Translations under genes and position numbers: made by a program
NCBI GenBank assembly: GCA_037957365.1
Contig: JARHVA010004906.1
Location: 674,501 to 738,500, forward strand
DNA length: 64,000 bases
Direction: 5' to 3'
DNA from: Torreya grandis
Lineage: Eukaryota; Streptophyta; Pinopsida; Cupressales; Taxaceae
Shown here: positions 10,400-21,830 of the stretch, piece by piece
Layout of the letters: every line of letters begins with the position of its first letter
Numbering within the stretch: position 1 is the first letter of the stretch
The notes under the pieces: model-generated
Databases searched by the model: none
Told to the model about the DNA's origin: nothing
The model's input: the letters and a program-made list of their open reading frames with translations, nothing else

Positions 10400-10734
10400 G
10401 AAGGCAAGGTGGCCGTGTTGAGGATGTGCTAAGTACCCAAGAATGTTGTGTGGTGACCAGAGTAGGGTGCAGAAACTAGAGTCAGGTCTTAACCTAGATA
10501 CATAAGTTTTGGAAAGTTTGAAGGTAACCCTAAACCCATATATACATGGGTTAAGGGTTACCTTATGAAGAATCAGATAACTCATAACCAAGTTATATCT
10601 TGTATGAACATAATGCAAATAATCTATTACATTTCTAAGAGATTGTATTCATATGGTTGTAGTTTTCTATCCTTTGGACTCCAATGACTTATGTGAACAA
10701 TCCATTAACTATAGATATAGGCATATGACCCAAT

Positions 10735-10790
<56 letters not shown>

Positions 10791-13700
10791 GCATACTTAA
10801 ATCTATATGAAGATATATTTTTTATATATACACCCTTATACATATTAACTGTATTCGTACTATGTATCACATACAAGCAACCAACAATTTACAAATATTG
10901 TAAACGTTAACAGTCATCTAAAATTCTACATAATAACTTCGTATGATTTCAACAACAGTTATAACTTTTGACATTTATAAGATACATTGATGATCTTTTA
11001 TAAGATATAGGATTCAACAATGTAATACTCCTCCATAGTTTTTTATCCCTAACTAAGTAAAATTTAATCCCGACGTATTCATAACATATATAACTATGTA
11101 TTCCTTAATCATCTCAATATACATACAACATATATATTATATTCATTTATAAATTCATGTCAATAGTTTACCTTAATACCTCATCATGAAAATCATATTA
11201 ATACACTAAGTAATAGTATAATGATACTTTAATCTTTATACCTCATAAAAATAATTATAGTGATATGAGTATCATAGTGCAGTCTATGAAAAAGGTATAG
11301 TTCACATATTTAGACTAAATATATAGTGCACAATATATTTAGTAACAATCGATACATCAAATATAGTTATTTAGTAATGCATTTAGTTGCACAATATATT
11401 TGATGTGCTAGTTAACTACATATTCTCACAAACATCGCTAAATATATTTAGCCGATAACTAAATCACCTCAACATAAATATTGTCAACCCAAATAATTTT
11501 CTAAATCGATCTTCAAAAGGCCGATGTAGTGGGGAAGATCAGGCAATTTTTTAAGATGGACACCCCCCCTTATCAATAGAAAGTGAATATTTTTGGGGCG
11601 CTCAAATGTGGATTCTTCATTCTGGATTTGTTTATTATGAGATGAACATCGTGTAGTATTATTCAGATTGAGTACACTAGATGTTCTATGTTCCACTCAG
11701 ATGACAAACAACTCAATATTGGTCATGCTATTATTTTAAATACAATCTCAACTAATCTGCTAATGGTGAATTCAGTGACTCAATAATATCTTATAATAAA
11801 TCATCGTTCATTAAGGCTTAAGGCTCAAACTTTATCTTTCATAAATTTGAAGGTAATATTACGGAATGAAGATATTATTATGGAACATTATACGAATATT
11901 TCTGTTATGAGTTATTATTTGACCTTTAGAAAATGATGACTTATCCTAAAACACTCGTCTGTAATCCATATCTAATTAGGTAGTTGTTATAATTATTTAT
12001 ATTCATGTTTCAGTTGGAGTTGCACACAATATATGCAAGAATAATTAAATACATACACCTATATAGCATGTTAATGTAACTTCAGTGTAAGTATTTAGGA
12101 ACAAATATAGAAATAGAACTTTGGTGTTGATGATATGAGTTCTAGCACAAACGAAGGATGGATGGTACGGATGTTTTAAAGAGAGATAGACACTTGAGTG
12201 TTGATCACAAGCGCTAAAGATTGGCCACAAAGGTTGAAGTTAGGATTGGTGCATTCCTTCCCTTAGTTGGAGTGGTTGGCATGATTCCTTGAGTTTGATA
12301 TATGGCATGGAATCATGGAAATGAATCTGTCTTAGTGGTGAAATTCATTCAAAAATGTCTTGTCTAGGAAGGAGTAAATCGCTGCTCATAATATAGGCTA
12401 TGTATCTATATAACATGGGATATATGAGAATAGAATAGGTCCCTCCAATTTCTCATATTATATAAAGAATAGAACGTATTCTCCTATATTTAATTAGAGG
12501 AAATTCTCAACAATTAGACCTCACTATAAATCTTTACAGATAAAGAATATGTCGCTATATATAATTTGCTGCTTATCTAAGGATATCATTTACTGAACTT
12601 GCTATATGGGTTCACTATATATCTAAGATGTAATTTACTATTTTTAAAAGCGCAAAATATAGATTTAAACCAATTTTATGTGTATATTACTGCATATCAA
12701 TAAAAAATAACACATTTCACATCCCGTATCTAAATAGAAGTATGCAGTTCACCATAATTTTATACACAGAATTTTGACAATCTCACATAAAATTTAACTT
12801 CACTTACCTGGCCAAAACTGTCTGGCACAATTTATAATTTCTCTTATTCTCTTTCTTCTCCACTCTGGTTCTTTTTCTTCTCCAATCTGTGCCCCTCTCT
12901 ATGTTGCGCTTCCCCCATTTTATCTCTCCAATCCCTTTTTAATCATTTTTCTTTTTTTCCATTGTTTGGATATGGTGCTTTCCTTAAAGTTGCCTTCCTT
13001 TCTTTTATTCAAAGATTTTTCTATTTATTTTTATGTTTTTTTTTTTTTTTTTTTTTTGGTATATATATATATATATTTACAAATATAAAATACAATTATT
13101 TTATTTGCTTTGTTTCCTTTATGAGGATTTGCATATTTTTATTTTTCTAATTACTTAATAATAATATATCTTAATAATAGATAATCAATAATAATCATAA
13201 ATACCTACTTAATAATACGGTTAACAAAAGGTCAATAACATTCTTTTATCCAAAAATGGTAAATCACATTACGTAGACTATTTATGTCTTCTCAATAGTA
13301 ATTGACATTCTCGAAGTATCATAAAAAATAGCTAGCTTATGTTCCAAACATTTCAAAGTCATGAGAGTTAGTTTACATGCATGTTCACATAATTTTATAT
13401 TTTGAAAACATGAACATATTAGCACAACATAAACACAATCACACAAAATTAATTTCACATAAGCATTAAACTGCACTAACACACAACTAGCATGCACAAA
13501 TAATTATCTAAATGCAACAACCATAAAAATGTACTAATGCTAACCATTTAAACTATGCATTTAATGAGTGATATTTAACGTGGTGTGTGTAGGGTTCTAG
13601 CCATTCCACTATCATCCCCCAACACATCCATCTAAGTCACCTTCTCTAATGATTATCTCCCTCCATCATGTTTTGAGGGATGAATCTCTTCTATATCTAA

Positions 13701-13930
13701 CTCATGAAAAATAGGTAGTTAGTTCATAACATCTTGACATGTATATCATAAAATATTATTGAATAACAAATCAACATGAATGCAATGTAAATAATATTCA
13801 ATACAACTAACTCATAGTAATGTCATCATGAAATCAAAGTAATATTGAACTATCCCATAACAACATATAACTCATAGCTTAGTTAATAATAACCCAAATC
13901 AAATTACCAATTATAGAAAATCCATGAATA
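10400..13930. other. AT-rich non-coding stretch
   Basis: No supportable gene on either strand. It holds an (AC)n(AT)n microsatellite at 10,737-10,790, very AT-rich DNA with short Ttag/ctaaa inverted motifs around 11,290-11,470, a pyrimidine-rich block at about 12,840-12,960 and a poly-T run near 13,029-13,057. It could be an old solo LTR or intergenic DNA. I cannot place boundaries. Confidence 0.5.
10737..10790. repeat. (AC)22 (AT)5 compound microsatellite
   Basis: Uninterrupted AC dinucleotides from 10,737 to 10,780 are followed directly by AT repeats to 10,790. Likely length-polymorphic. Confidence 0.95.
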
Positions 13931-15620
13931 ATTAAGTAAATTTGCTTAGCGAGGAATCATGACGTAACAAACTTCAACCTATTTAGTAGAATAGTCTATC
14001 GTAGTGATTATGTATCATGCACGACTGCATTTTCTAGGTGGATTGATTGGTTCGATAAAATTAATACCCCATTGTTCAAATGGTTGTTCTACTAGCATAG
14101 GATTTAATGGCATCTCATCTCTCTGATTTGGTTTTCTCATTCTCTGATAGATATACCAGTGTTTAGCTACTTAATGTGCATCTTGAAATAGAGTAGACCA
14201 CCACATATTGCTTTTTAAAATATTTCTCATAGTGAAATCTCCTGCAAAATGTCCTCCTACAATTCCTTTTATGGGAATCTTCAATAAGTTGCAGTTGTTC
14301 ACATTCCAAAATTACTTTGCCTAGTACTCCATCCTTGTTGATTTTATACAAAAATATATTGATAATGTTGAAGAGAATAGCTCATGTGATTAGCTAATTT
14401 TTGTTCCTTTTTATATAGTGCACCGGAAAGATCCCTTGCTCCAAAAAAATTGCTATGTCTTGCATATTTTTAGGAATTGTAAAGACTCAAAAAATATGCA
14501 CATCCTGTGAATCATCTTGAATGTCCTACAATTATTCTCCATTATGTATCCAACTCAAGTGGTTTGGTCCTATATTCTCCCTTTCAGGATTTACATTTAT
14601 TTTGAATTGTAACTCTTGAAATAACATCAACCATTGAGATATCCTACCTTTCAACATGGGCTTATTTACCAGGTCTTACAAAAATAGGTGATCCATGAAT
14701 AATTAAAATGGCATTTCTATAAAGTAGTTCCTAAACTTATGTAATGTGAACACCATTGCTAGAGCTTCCCTTTCTGTAGTCATATAATTATTTTCTACGA
14801 TTGAAAGTTTGCAACTTGTCAAGTGAATAAGATTATCTAATACTCCATTTCTCGGGTGTGAGAGTACCACTCCGCAGTTCAAGAAGCATCTGCATGAACA
14901 TGAAAATGTTTACTCTAGTCAAGAAATGCCAAAATGGGTGATGTTACCAGTCTCTACTTGAGATCTACAAATGTTACTTGGTGTTATTTATTCCATTCAA
15001 ATCTAGGATATTTGTGCAGTAGTTTTCCATAGGGGTGGATATAGATATGTATCTTTTTATGAATTTTTTGTAGTACCTTGTATGCCCTAAAAAATATTGC
15101 ACCTCTATTGAACTTTTAGGAGGTGGCATGCCCACAATTACGATGATTTTGGTTTGGTCTATCAAAATCCTATCACTACATGCTATATTCCCTAATAGGA
15201 CACCAAAAGGTGTGGAAAATAATCATTTTTCTAGCTTTAGTGTGATGTGTTGAGCTCGACATCATTCCAACATAAGTCACAACTTAGAAAAATGTTCATT
15301 GAACAAAGAAAAGATAACAATCCCCATTCTATTACAAATGTTGTTTTGGCTTGATCCTATGCTATGATTAGAATCCGATGATAACCATTAAATCCATCTA
15401 TAAAAATAATACACTTCATGCTCTGTGATTGACTTCAAAACTTCATTTGTGAATAGAATTAGAAATGGGTCATTGAGACATGCATCATTTAGTCCACGAT
15501 AATCCCCACACACTAATTTCTCCAGACTTTTTAGGCTGAACCACCATTGGGCTCACCAAGTCTATCTTTTCCACTGGATATATAATGTTTGTTGCATATA
15601 GAATAAAAACTTGAAATTGA
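13930..15620 (-). mobile_element. Ty3/gypsy pol relic (RT to integrase)
   Basis: Reading leftwards: an RT start with Val-Ser-Pro-Met-Val-Val-Gln-Pro-Lys-Lys (about 15,555-15,525), a Gly-Leu-Asn-Asp-Ala motif, a finger/palm stretch, then an RT thumb/connection segment at 15,165-14,974 with the gypsy hallmark Phe-Leu-Gly-His-Thr-x-Tyr-Tyr. A badly decayed RNase H follows (about 14,950-14,400). Next come an integrase zinc-binding-like part (14,351-14,163) and the integrase core start Pro-Phe-Glu-Gln-Trp-Gly-Ile near 14,085-14,060. Stops and frameshifts are frequent. No LTRs were found. Ty3/gypsy assignment is secure; the lineage is not. Confidence 0.75.
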
Positions 15621-18425
15621 AGTGCAATATCAAAAGCAATAACGAACATGCAAATGATCACAATCCAACTCCAAATCCTATTCTAAAATTCAATATTTGG
15701 CGAGATATACTAATTAGAAGCAATCAATAATGAGAGTGAGGGACATCATACCATCATCTTACTCCAAATTACATGATGTGCCCCAAATTGGACATAATAT
15801 TGGTACTTGAATACTTGCTTATTGGATTGTTATGGCTGCTTAAGACTTGGACAGTGATAGCTTGAGGATGTTGTTCATTCATAAGTTGGTTTTGCATGGG
15901 AAGAGGGTCGTTTAAATAGAGGGTGGCAATGAAAATGAAAGGCTAAATTTTGATCTTATAGGTATCAAGATCAATGGTCTAGGAATTTCCAAGTAATTAA
16001 AAATTACTTAGAATATCCTTGAAGGATATTAGGTATGGTCTCTATGTGACTAGGATAATTAACGAGGATTAGCTTAATGGAGGTACATGAGATTAAGGAA
16101 TTTAAAATTACTAAAAATGAGGGTGCACAGCTCTAAGTGGATTATAAATTTTGAGAGGAGGTTTTAGGCTAATGAATGATGATTAGGTGGGGATTAGTAG
16201 GAATGGTGCTTGGGGGGTTAGGTAAGATGTGAATTTAAAATTCACAAATAATGATTAAGATAAGATTGAGGGCAAATGACATAAGATAATGAATAATTAA
16301 TGACATGATGGGATGATATAAAGTTAGTATGATAAGGTATGATGTTAGACTAAAGATAAAAAAGGACTAGGAGGATGAGTAAGACAATTTAGATGATATT
16401 AGTGATGAGATGGAAGCGAGAAAATTTTGATACATACATTTTTCCCCTCTTTGAAAGGGTATTGTGGCTGGACGAAGTGAAAGAAGTAATGGTCATTCAA
16501 ATTAAAAAATATGGTCATGAATGTTAGTAAATTAGTATGTAATGATGTCCCCTCAAGAGGATATTTGGGAATAGACAATATAGATGGCCATTTGAAAGAG
16601 GAAATGAGGGGTGTGATAGACTGAACAGATGAATAAGATTAAGTCCATAAATGAGATAAAATTGATGATGCCCCAAACAAAGACATATGCAAGGTAGAAA
16701 AATGATAGTGTAACTGTCGTCAACAGGTCTAAATGGGAAATTATGATGGGATGATGATAAAAAGTTGCCAGATTTCAATGTATATCATGGAAGGATGCAT
16801 TCAAGAGAGAGTTATAGACCTAATTGATAAATAAGCTCATGAGTTTTTGACATATCCTAGGTAAGTACACATGCTAGGGAGAGTTGCAGGTTAAAATAAG
16901 ATGACATGTATAGCTCAAAGCATTTTTCAAGAGAAAATAGAATTAATAAATGATGAGATCGAGCGACCAAAAGATGAAGGGGAGGAATTGGTAACTACCA
17001 CTGAGTTAGCCTCGGACACTCCATGTGATCGAACGCTACCTAAATAGTTTGGAAAGACCTCAGGGTGATGTAGTTATCCCTAAATAGGGATTTAGATGAC
17101 AATCGATGGGGTAATCGATGATGAATAGATGCAAGGGATATCGAAGTAGATGTGTGGAGTGAGAGTGATAGTGATGGATGGACCACAATGTTATCAAATC
17201 AGTGAGTGACAATGTGATTGAGAACGATGATGCCCTTATCAAGGATAGATGTGAGGGGGATGAGAGATGACGATAAAGTTATGGTCTTGTACATGCCTCA
17301 ATCAAGGGGGAAATTATAAAATTTGAATGACTAAAAGATCTATGAGCTTTTGACGTATCCCAAACAAGGTTGCATGCGTGGGAGAGCTATGAGTCTAAAT
17401 AAGACAAGGATTTGATTGATTAATTGATATTTTACCTCACAAATGTGAATGATGAAGAATGAATGATTATGATGATGAAGGATTGGATAGGATGAGTGAA
17501 GATGAGATAGCGTGAAGAGAAATGACATGAGTGCGTGATGGTGGTCGATTACAACAGGTTTAATTAGCATAATGACAAGGAACGATGAAGTTAGTGGGAT
17601 GAGAAGGAAAGACTAGTTAGTGTTACCCGAGCCCTTGGGAGATTTTTTTTGCCATTATGTACGATAGATATGGTGGAAATTCTGCACGATCGACATCGTA
17701 CTGAGCGTGGGCAGGAATACCAACATATAGATGAGCACAAAGGCCCGGTACGTACTTTTGTTTTCAATGGTCGGTAACATTTATGTATTTAGGGTGATTT
17801 CAAGGAAAAAAAATCCACATTTGGCGAAACTTGAGTTCATTTTTATCAAACATGAGTTCGTGAAGTGTAAACACAAGATTATGAGAATTAACCGTGGGAT
17901 TGTTAGATCAGGCGAGGGAATTGTAGATTCGTAGTGGTTGCAGATTCGTAGCGGTTGCAGATTCGTAGCGGTTGCAGATTCGTGGTCGGGGGTACAGATT
18001 TGAAAAGGGGAATCGCAGGTCCACTAAATGTCCCCCAAAAATGTTAGGGTAAGTGGAACGATCTCGCGTCTGCAGAGATGCGGGATTGGGTTAGCGGACA
18101 CGAGATCGTGAAAACGAAATCATGGCTATGCAGATGTAGGTTGGGTCGGGGGAAAAATTAGTAATTTGGAACGTTAGTGAAAGACCAACTAATGTATGTA
18201 TTTGTTGATGTGTGTGCGGGAGGAACAATCCTTGAATGAAGATGATATTGATGTTTCCTAAAGGTCATGCCCTTGGTTGGCCGATCAGATTTGACAGGCG
18301 GTGCAGAGATTGGGATGGAGGTGGTGGCAGAGAATGAGATTAAACCATCCTCTGCAGTAGAGAAGGATAGGAGGGGATAGAGTTGGATATAGGATATATA
18401 TAGATCGGGCAGGGCCATCTCAGCT
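15620..18425. other. Non-coding, repeat-rich stretch
   Basis: No supportable gene. Composition is purine-rich on the plus strand with many GATGA words. A diverged motif recurs at about 16,845-16,890 and 17,348-17,395 (both start gagctttt/gagttttt-gac-tatcc). A short 17 bp tandem repeat lies at 17,924-17,990. It may be LTR or untranslated sequence of a neighbouring element. Confidence 0.4.
17924..17990 (+). repeat. 17 bp tandem repeat
   Basis: The unit GCGGTTGCAGATTCGTA occurs about 3.5 times in direct tandem, with single-base changes in the outer copies. Confidence 0.85.
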
Positions 18426-18429
18426 TCCT

Positions 18430-19080
18430 ATGACACAGTCAGAGCAAGAGCCCATAACGCATTTGAGGAGTGATTTTTGGAGTATGAGAACTGAGATGGC
18501 AGAGTTTGTGTGGGAAAGGGATGATTTCCAGAGTCGATTAGTTGTTGCACAAGGACACGTGACAGGGTTGCAGGACCAGGTAGCTTTTTTGTAGAGTCAA
18601 GTTATATAGAGAGATACACACATTGCTCCTGTATGATCACAGATGACTATGCTGCTTGGTCAGGTTGCCCAACGAGATGCACACATTACTACATTATGGG
18701 ATCAGATCTAGGATATGCGGATAGCCCAAGTGCAATTTACGTAGTGACAGACATGATATGAGCAGAGAGATACAGAGGTATGGATGGCCAGGATGGAAAT
18801 AAATGCAGACCGGATATCGTTGAAAGCACTGGGATTAAATGATGTTACAACTAAAATAGCGAGGATAGTCTGAGAGATCCAATATTTGAGTGGATTATAT
18901 GATCATCTTGTGCCAATTGGTCATAGGGCACCATCTCACATAGAGGGTAGCCAATCAGGAGGTTCCTTCCACTCCAAGACATTGACAAGAGTATTTGCAC
19001 CTACCACCACTGTCCACTAGTCACAGTGACATGTAATTCTGGATATAGAGTGGATTTTGGCACATGGATGTCCTGCGATT
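18430..19080 (+). pseudogene. Coiled-coil-like C-terminal relic of a PMD-type element
   Basis: From an ATG at 18,430 one frame gives a Gln/Glu/Arg-rich sequence with heptad-like spacing and repeated Gln-Val-Ala-Gln-Arg-Asp-x-His-Ile-type words for about 150 codons, broken by stops. A diverged version, including the Ala-Gln-Ile-Thr-Thr-Leu word, is found at about 24,590-24,700 downstream of a PMD segment. Coiled-coil tails are common after plant mobile domains. Assignment to that family is inference from this pairing. Confidence 0.4.
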
Positions 19081-19226
19081 TCTATATAGGATGATGGGAT
19101 TAGGGATATAATGTAATTTTGATGTATATGATGTGCGGATGTACTTTGGTGCGATTTATATATAGGACGATGGGATTAGGTATATAATGTAATTTTGATG
19201 TATATGATGGGTGGATGTACTTTGGT
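19075..19226 (+). repeat. 76 bp direct tandem repeat
   Basis: Two copies, starting at 19,075 and 19,151, each begin GCGATTT and contain the word GGATTAG followed by a TATATAATGTAATTTTGATG-like stretch. They differ at a few bases. Confidence 0.85.
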
Positions 19227-19774
19227 TTATGTTTCAGGCTGTATGGATATTATGGATAATTACATAGATTAGGTGTGATTTGACATGTGATATTAATGAT
19301 TTAGTTGTTTGTATGTATTTGAGACTAGTTGTATGATGAGATTTTAGACATAGGGTGATAGGATTTAATGATTTGTGGTTATGGATGGATTAGACACTGA
19401 TTTATATGAAGATGGATAGATTTGTATATAATATGTCGTATATAATGGGGAGAAATTGTGGGATAGGGTGAAGAGGTATGGGAATGGTTTAGATGTGGGT
19501 TCGTAGTAAGTGTTGTGGGGCCGAAAAGGGTAGCCATGGGTTCATAAATGTGGCTTGTAGAATTATTAGGTTAGTTAGGATAATCCCATGTCTATAAAGA
19601 TGTGGGATTGGGATGCCGTCTGTGGTAATGGATAACCCAACGATAGATTTAGGTAGGTTATAGGGGAGACAAACTCACGTCTGTAGAGATGTGGGTTTGT
19701 GAAGATAGCTACAAGTTTGTATGAGGAACTCGCGAAGTCAAGGATAGGCATGGAGAATGATATCACAGACCTGC

Positions 19775-19804
19775 AATCGTGATATCACTAATCGTGATAT
19801 CACT
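19775..19804 (+). repeat. 15 bp perfect tandem duplication with a GATATC core
   Basis: AATCGTGATATCACT is repeated exactly twice. The core GTGATATCAC is itself a perfect 10 bp palindrome, so this is a tandem pair of palindromes. A related CGTAATATCATTCACGATAT stretch follows at about 19,859. Confidence 0.9.
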
Positions 19805-20133
19805 CGATAAATGCAAGGTCGGTATGAGCCTAATAGAACAATGATGCAGCTCTATGATCGTAATATCATTCACGATATATGCGAGTTAGTGTTAATAAGT
19901 CACGAGTTTGTCAGAAATGGAGAGAAAAGTTAGGATGGAATTAGTTAAGAGGGGGGTGAGGGATTAGAGATGCATCACAATTAGTGATAAAATAAGTGAT
20001 AGATAGGTTAACATGATGATGTGTGAATGTGGTGCAGTAGGATTTACCATTGATCACTTCATGAGGGTCGCAATTAGCATTACTACAAGTAATCCACACA
20101 CTAGATGATGTGAATGTTGGCGTCTCTTAGATG

Positions 20134-20680
20134 GTTGGGCTATACTATGTGGCCTGGATGTTATTTAGGACGAATAGAGTATTGATCACTATACTAGTTG
20201 AGTGATGGTACAATGAGATCAGTGCATTCCATCTACTAATGAGGGAGATGAGAGTCACCTTAGAGGACATATGGAGGATCTATTGGATCTCAATCAGAGG
20301 GGACTATATATGATATAGGTATCATGCCCCAATGGTGATGATAATGTGCTTGAAATATCATGAGGGTTGTCTTATATCAGGGGTGACTGGATGTAGAGAG
20401 GCTATATCACCAAGAACTGATGGACGACCTGACATGAACATTGATGGCTCTTATCAATGACATCTTGTTAATTGATAAGAGTGGGTGGTACTTTCCAATT
20501 GGTTTGGGAGATGTAGTAGCCAATATGGTTGAGCGTCATTCTGTGTTTGCGTGGCAACTTTATAAGGACTTGCCCCTGGCCACTTACAAAAAAGGAGGGA
20601 GTATCAGCTCGATGACATTATTGTAAATCTTGGCATGGGAGCACGTGGCTATAGAGAGGCCCATGGGGACACCATAGGGA
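20134..20680 (+). pseudogene. Plant mobile domain (PMD) gene relic
   Basis: The first part (20,134-20,310) reads Leu-Val-Glu-(stop)-Trp then Phe-His-Leu, Met-Arg-Val-Thr-Leu-Glu-Asp, Ile-Arg-Gly, the characteristic start of plant mobile domains (usual form Leu-Val-Glu-Arg-Trp ... Thr-Leu-Glu-Asp-Val ... Gly-Leu-Pro-Ile-x-Gly). The second part in another frame (20,441-20,626) has Lys-Ser-Gly-Trp, a Val-Phe-Ala-Trp-Gln-Leu-Tyr motif and then Trp-Glu-His-Val near 20,636-20,647, also typical. A TGA replaces the Arg codon and at least one frameshift splits the domain. PMDs occur in host MAIL/MAIN genes and inside Ty3/gypsy and Mutator-like transposons; here a transposon relic is likelier. Confidence 0.6.
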
Positions 20681-20999
20681 TGAGCCCCTGATGAGCCAGT
20701 GGTGTTTCGATGGGAGATGATAGTTGGGGCACAAAGATGTCATGTAGGGGACCTTCCATTTTATAGATAGGGTATTGGTGAGTTGACAACTACACATATT
20801 ACATGGATGTCATATAAGGGTATATAATGGGTTTGGGCAGAGGACAAAGGGTATTAATCCTATATAATTATTGCCTATTATATTACTAGTTGACAAGATA
20901 CTGTTGTGAAGAGGTATCATCTAGAAAGGGTATTGTTGTTAATCAGACTTGCACCCTTATAAAGGTAGTTTCAGGGCTTCACAGTCTGTTGAAACATGG

Positions 21000-21830
21000 A
21001 AACAATCCTATGCTGTGGGTGACCTAATCAGTGGATTGAGTCTCTAGGTTGTAAGGGCTAGTTCCCTTTGATGTATCAATTATGATCTCTACTACAAACT
21101 CCCTGGGAGAAGAGAACTTGAAAGGAAATCCTACCTAATGATGGTGATACACCTGAATGTAGATTGATCCACTTAATTTAAGCTTTTAAAAACATTGATT
21201 CAGATAAGAAAAATGGCTAAACTTTCAACTCCAATTAATCAATATGCATAAGTATTTCACGAAAAGGTTCTATATTGTGACCTAAACTGGAAATGGTAAC
21301 ACATGCTTGATTGAAGGCACTAGCAGCGACTAACTTCCACTATAAACTCAGCGAAAAAGATGTTTAAACACAAAACATAACATGCATAACTTGACCAACT
21401 AGTAACTATGTAAGGATCAAGACTTGGCAAGGAAGAAAAAATCTACCACTTGTGCAAATTAATGACAAAATACACTATACCAGCTTGCTGAAAATTGAAA
21501 AAACAGTGCTCTTCTATTACTCTGAAAAAGGTTACAGCACAAACTTTGGCAGAAGATTCTCTTGCCAAAAGAGAAAATCATTTTTAACAATGTTGAAAGC
21601 CTACTTATAGAAAAATTACAGCAGCCAAGAGATGGTATTGAAAATAGAAGATGTAAACTTGTTCATTAACCTAAGTCAAACTTGCGTTGCATGAGCCTCC
21701 CTCATTTGTCTTTTCTTGTCTTTGTCGTGCATGGAGCTCTTTGGCATTGAAATGAACGGTGGCTAGGGATGCCTTGTTTTAGAATAATCATTAATTAAAG
21801 CATGCATGAAAAGTTTTGGCATTTGGAATA
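21000..21830. other. Intergenic stretch without a recognised gene
   Basis: No open coding sequence or recognisable domain. It could be untranslated DNA of the PMD-type element upstream or an LTR, but no paired copy was found in the window. Confidence 0.3.

Larger units (their letters stand above)
3519..10400 (+). mobile_element. Endogenous pararetrovirus, right copy (Caulimoviridae-like, nearly full span, decayed)
   Basis: Seen on the plus strand in order: N-terminal region (3,519-4,016), capsid-like (4,312-4,845), basic tract and knuckle (5,135-5,638), coiled coil (5,705-5,920), DTG protease (about 6,280-6,770), RT (about 6,955-7,790), RNase H (about 7,830-8,250), an in-frame extension (8,277-8,969), a second ORF (9,300 to about 9,960) and a TATA-bearing non-coding region to about 10,400. 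The Phe-Asp-Cys-Lys-Ser-Gly-Phe-Trp-Gln-Val type RT motif and the lack of integrase and LTRs point to Caulimoviridae rather than Ty3/gypsy. Numerous stops and at least three frame changes make it non-functional. No tRNA-Met primer site was found. The right edge is an estimate. Confidence 0.75.

Noticed and set aside
10160..10700. tRNA-Met primer site for the pararetrovirus
   Set aside because: No TGGTATCAGAGC-like match was found in the non-coding region after the TATA box, so I did not annotate one.
12962..13150. 62-codon Phe-rich open frame
   Set aside because: Encoded by poly-T and TA-rich DNA; low complexity.
16524..17570. Minus-strand open frames of 60-84 codons rich in Ser, His and Leu
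   Set aside because: They come from GATGA-rich plus-strand sequence. No homology between them and no domain.
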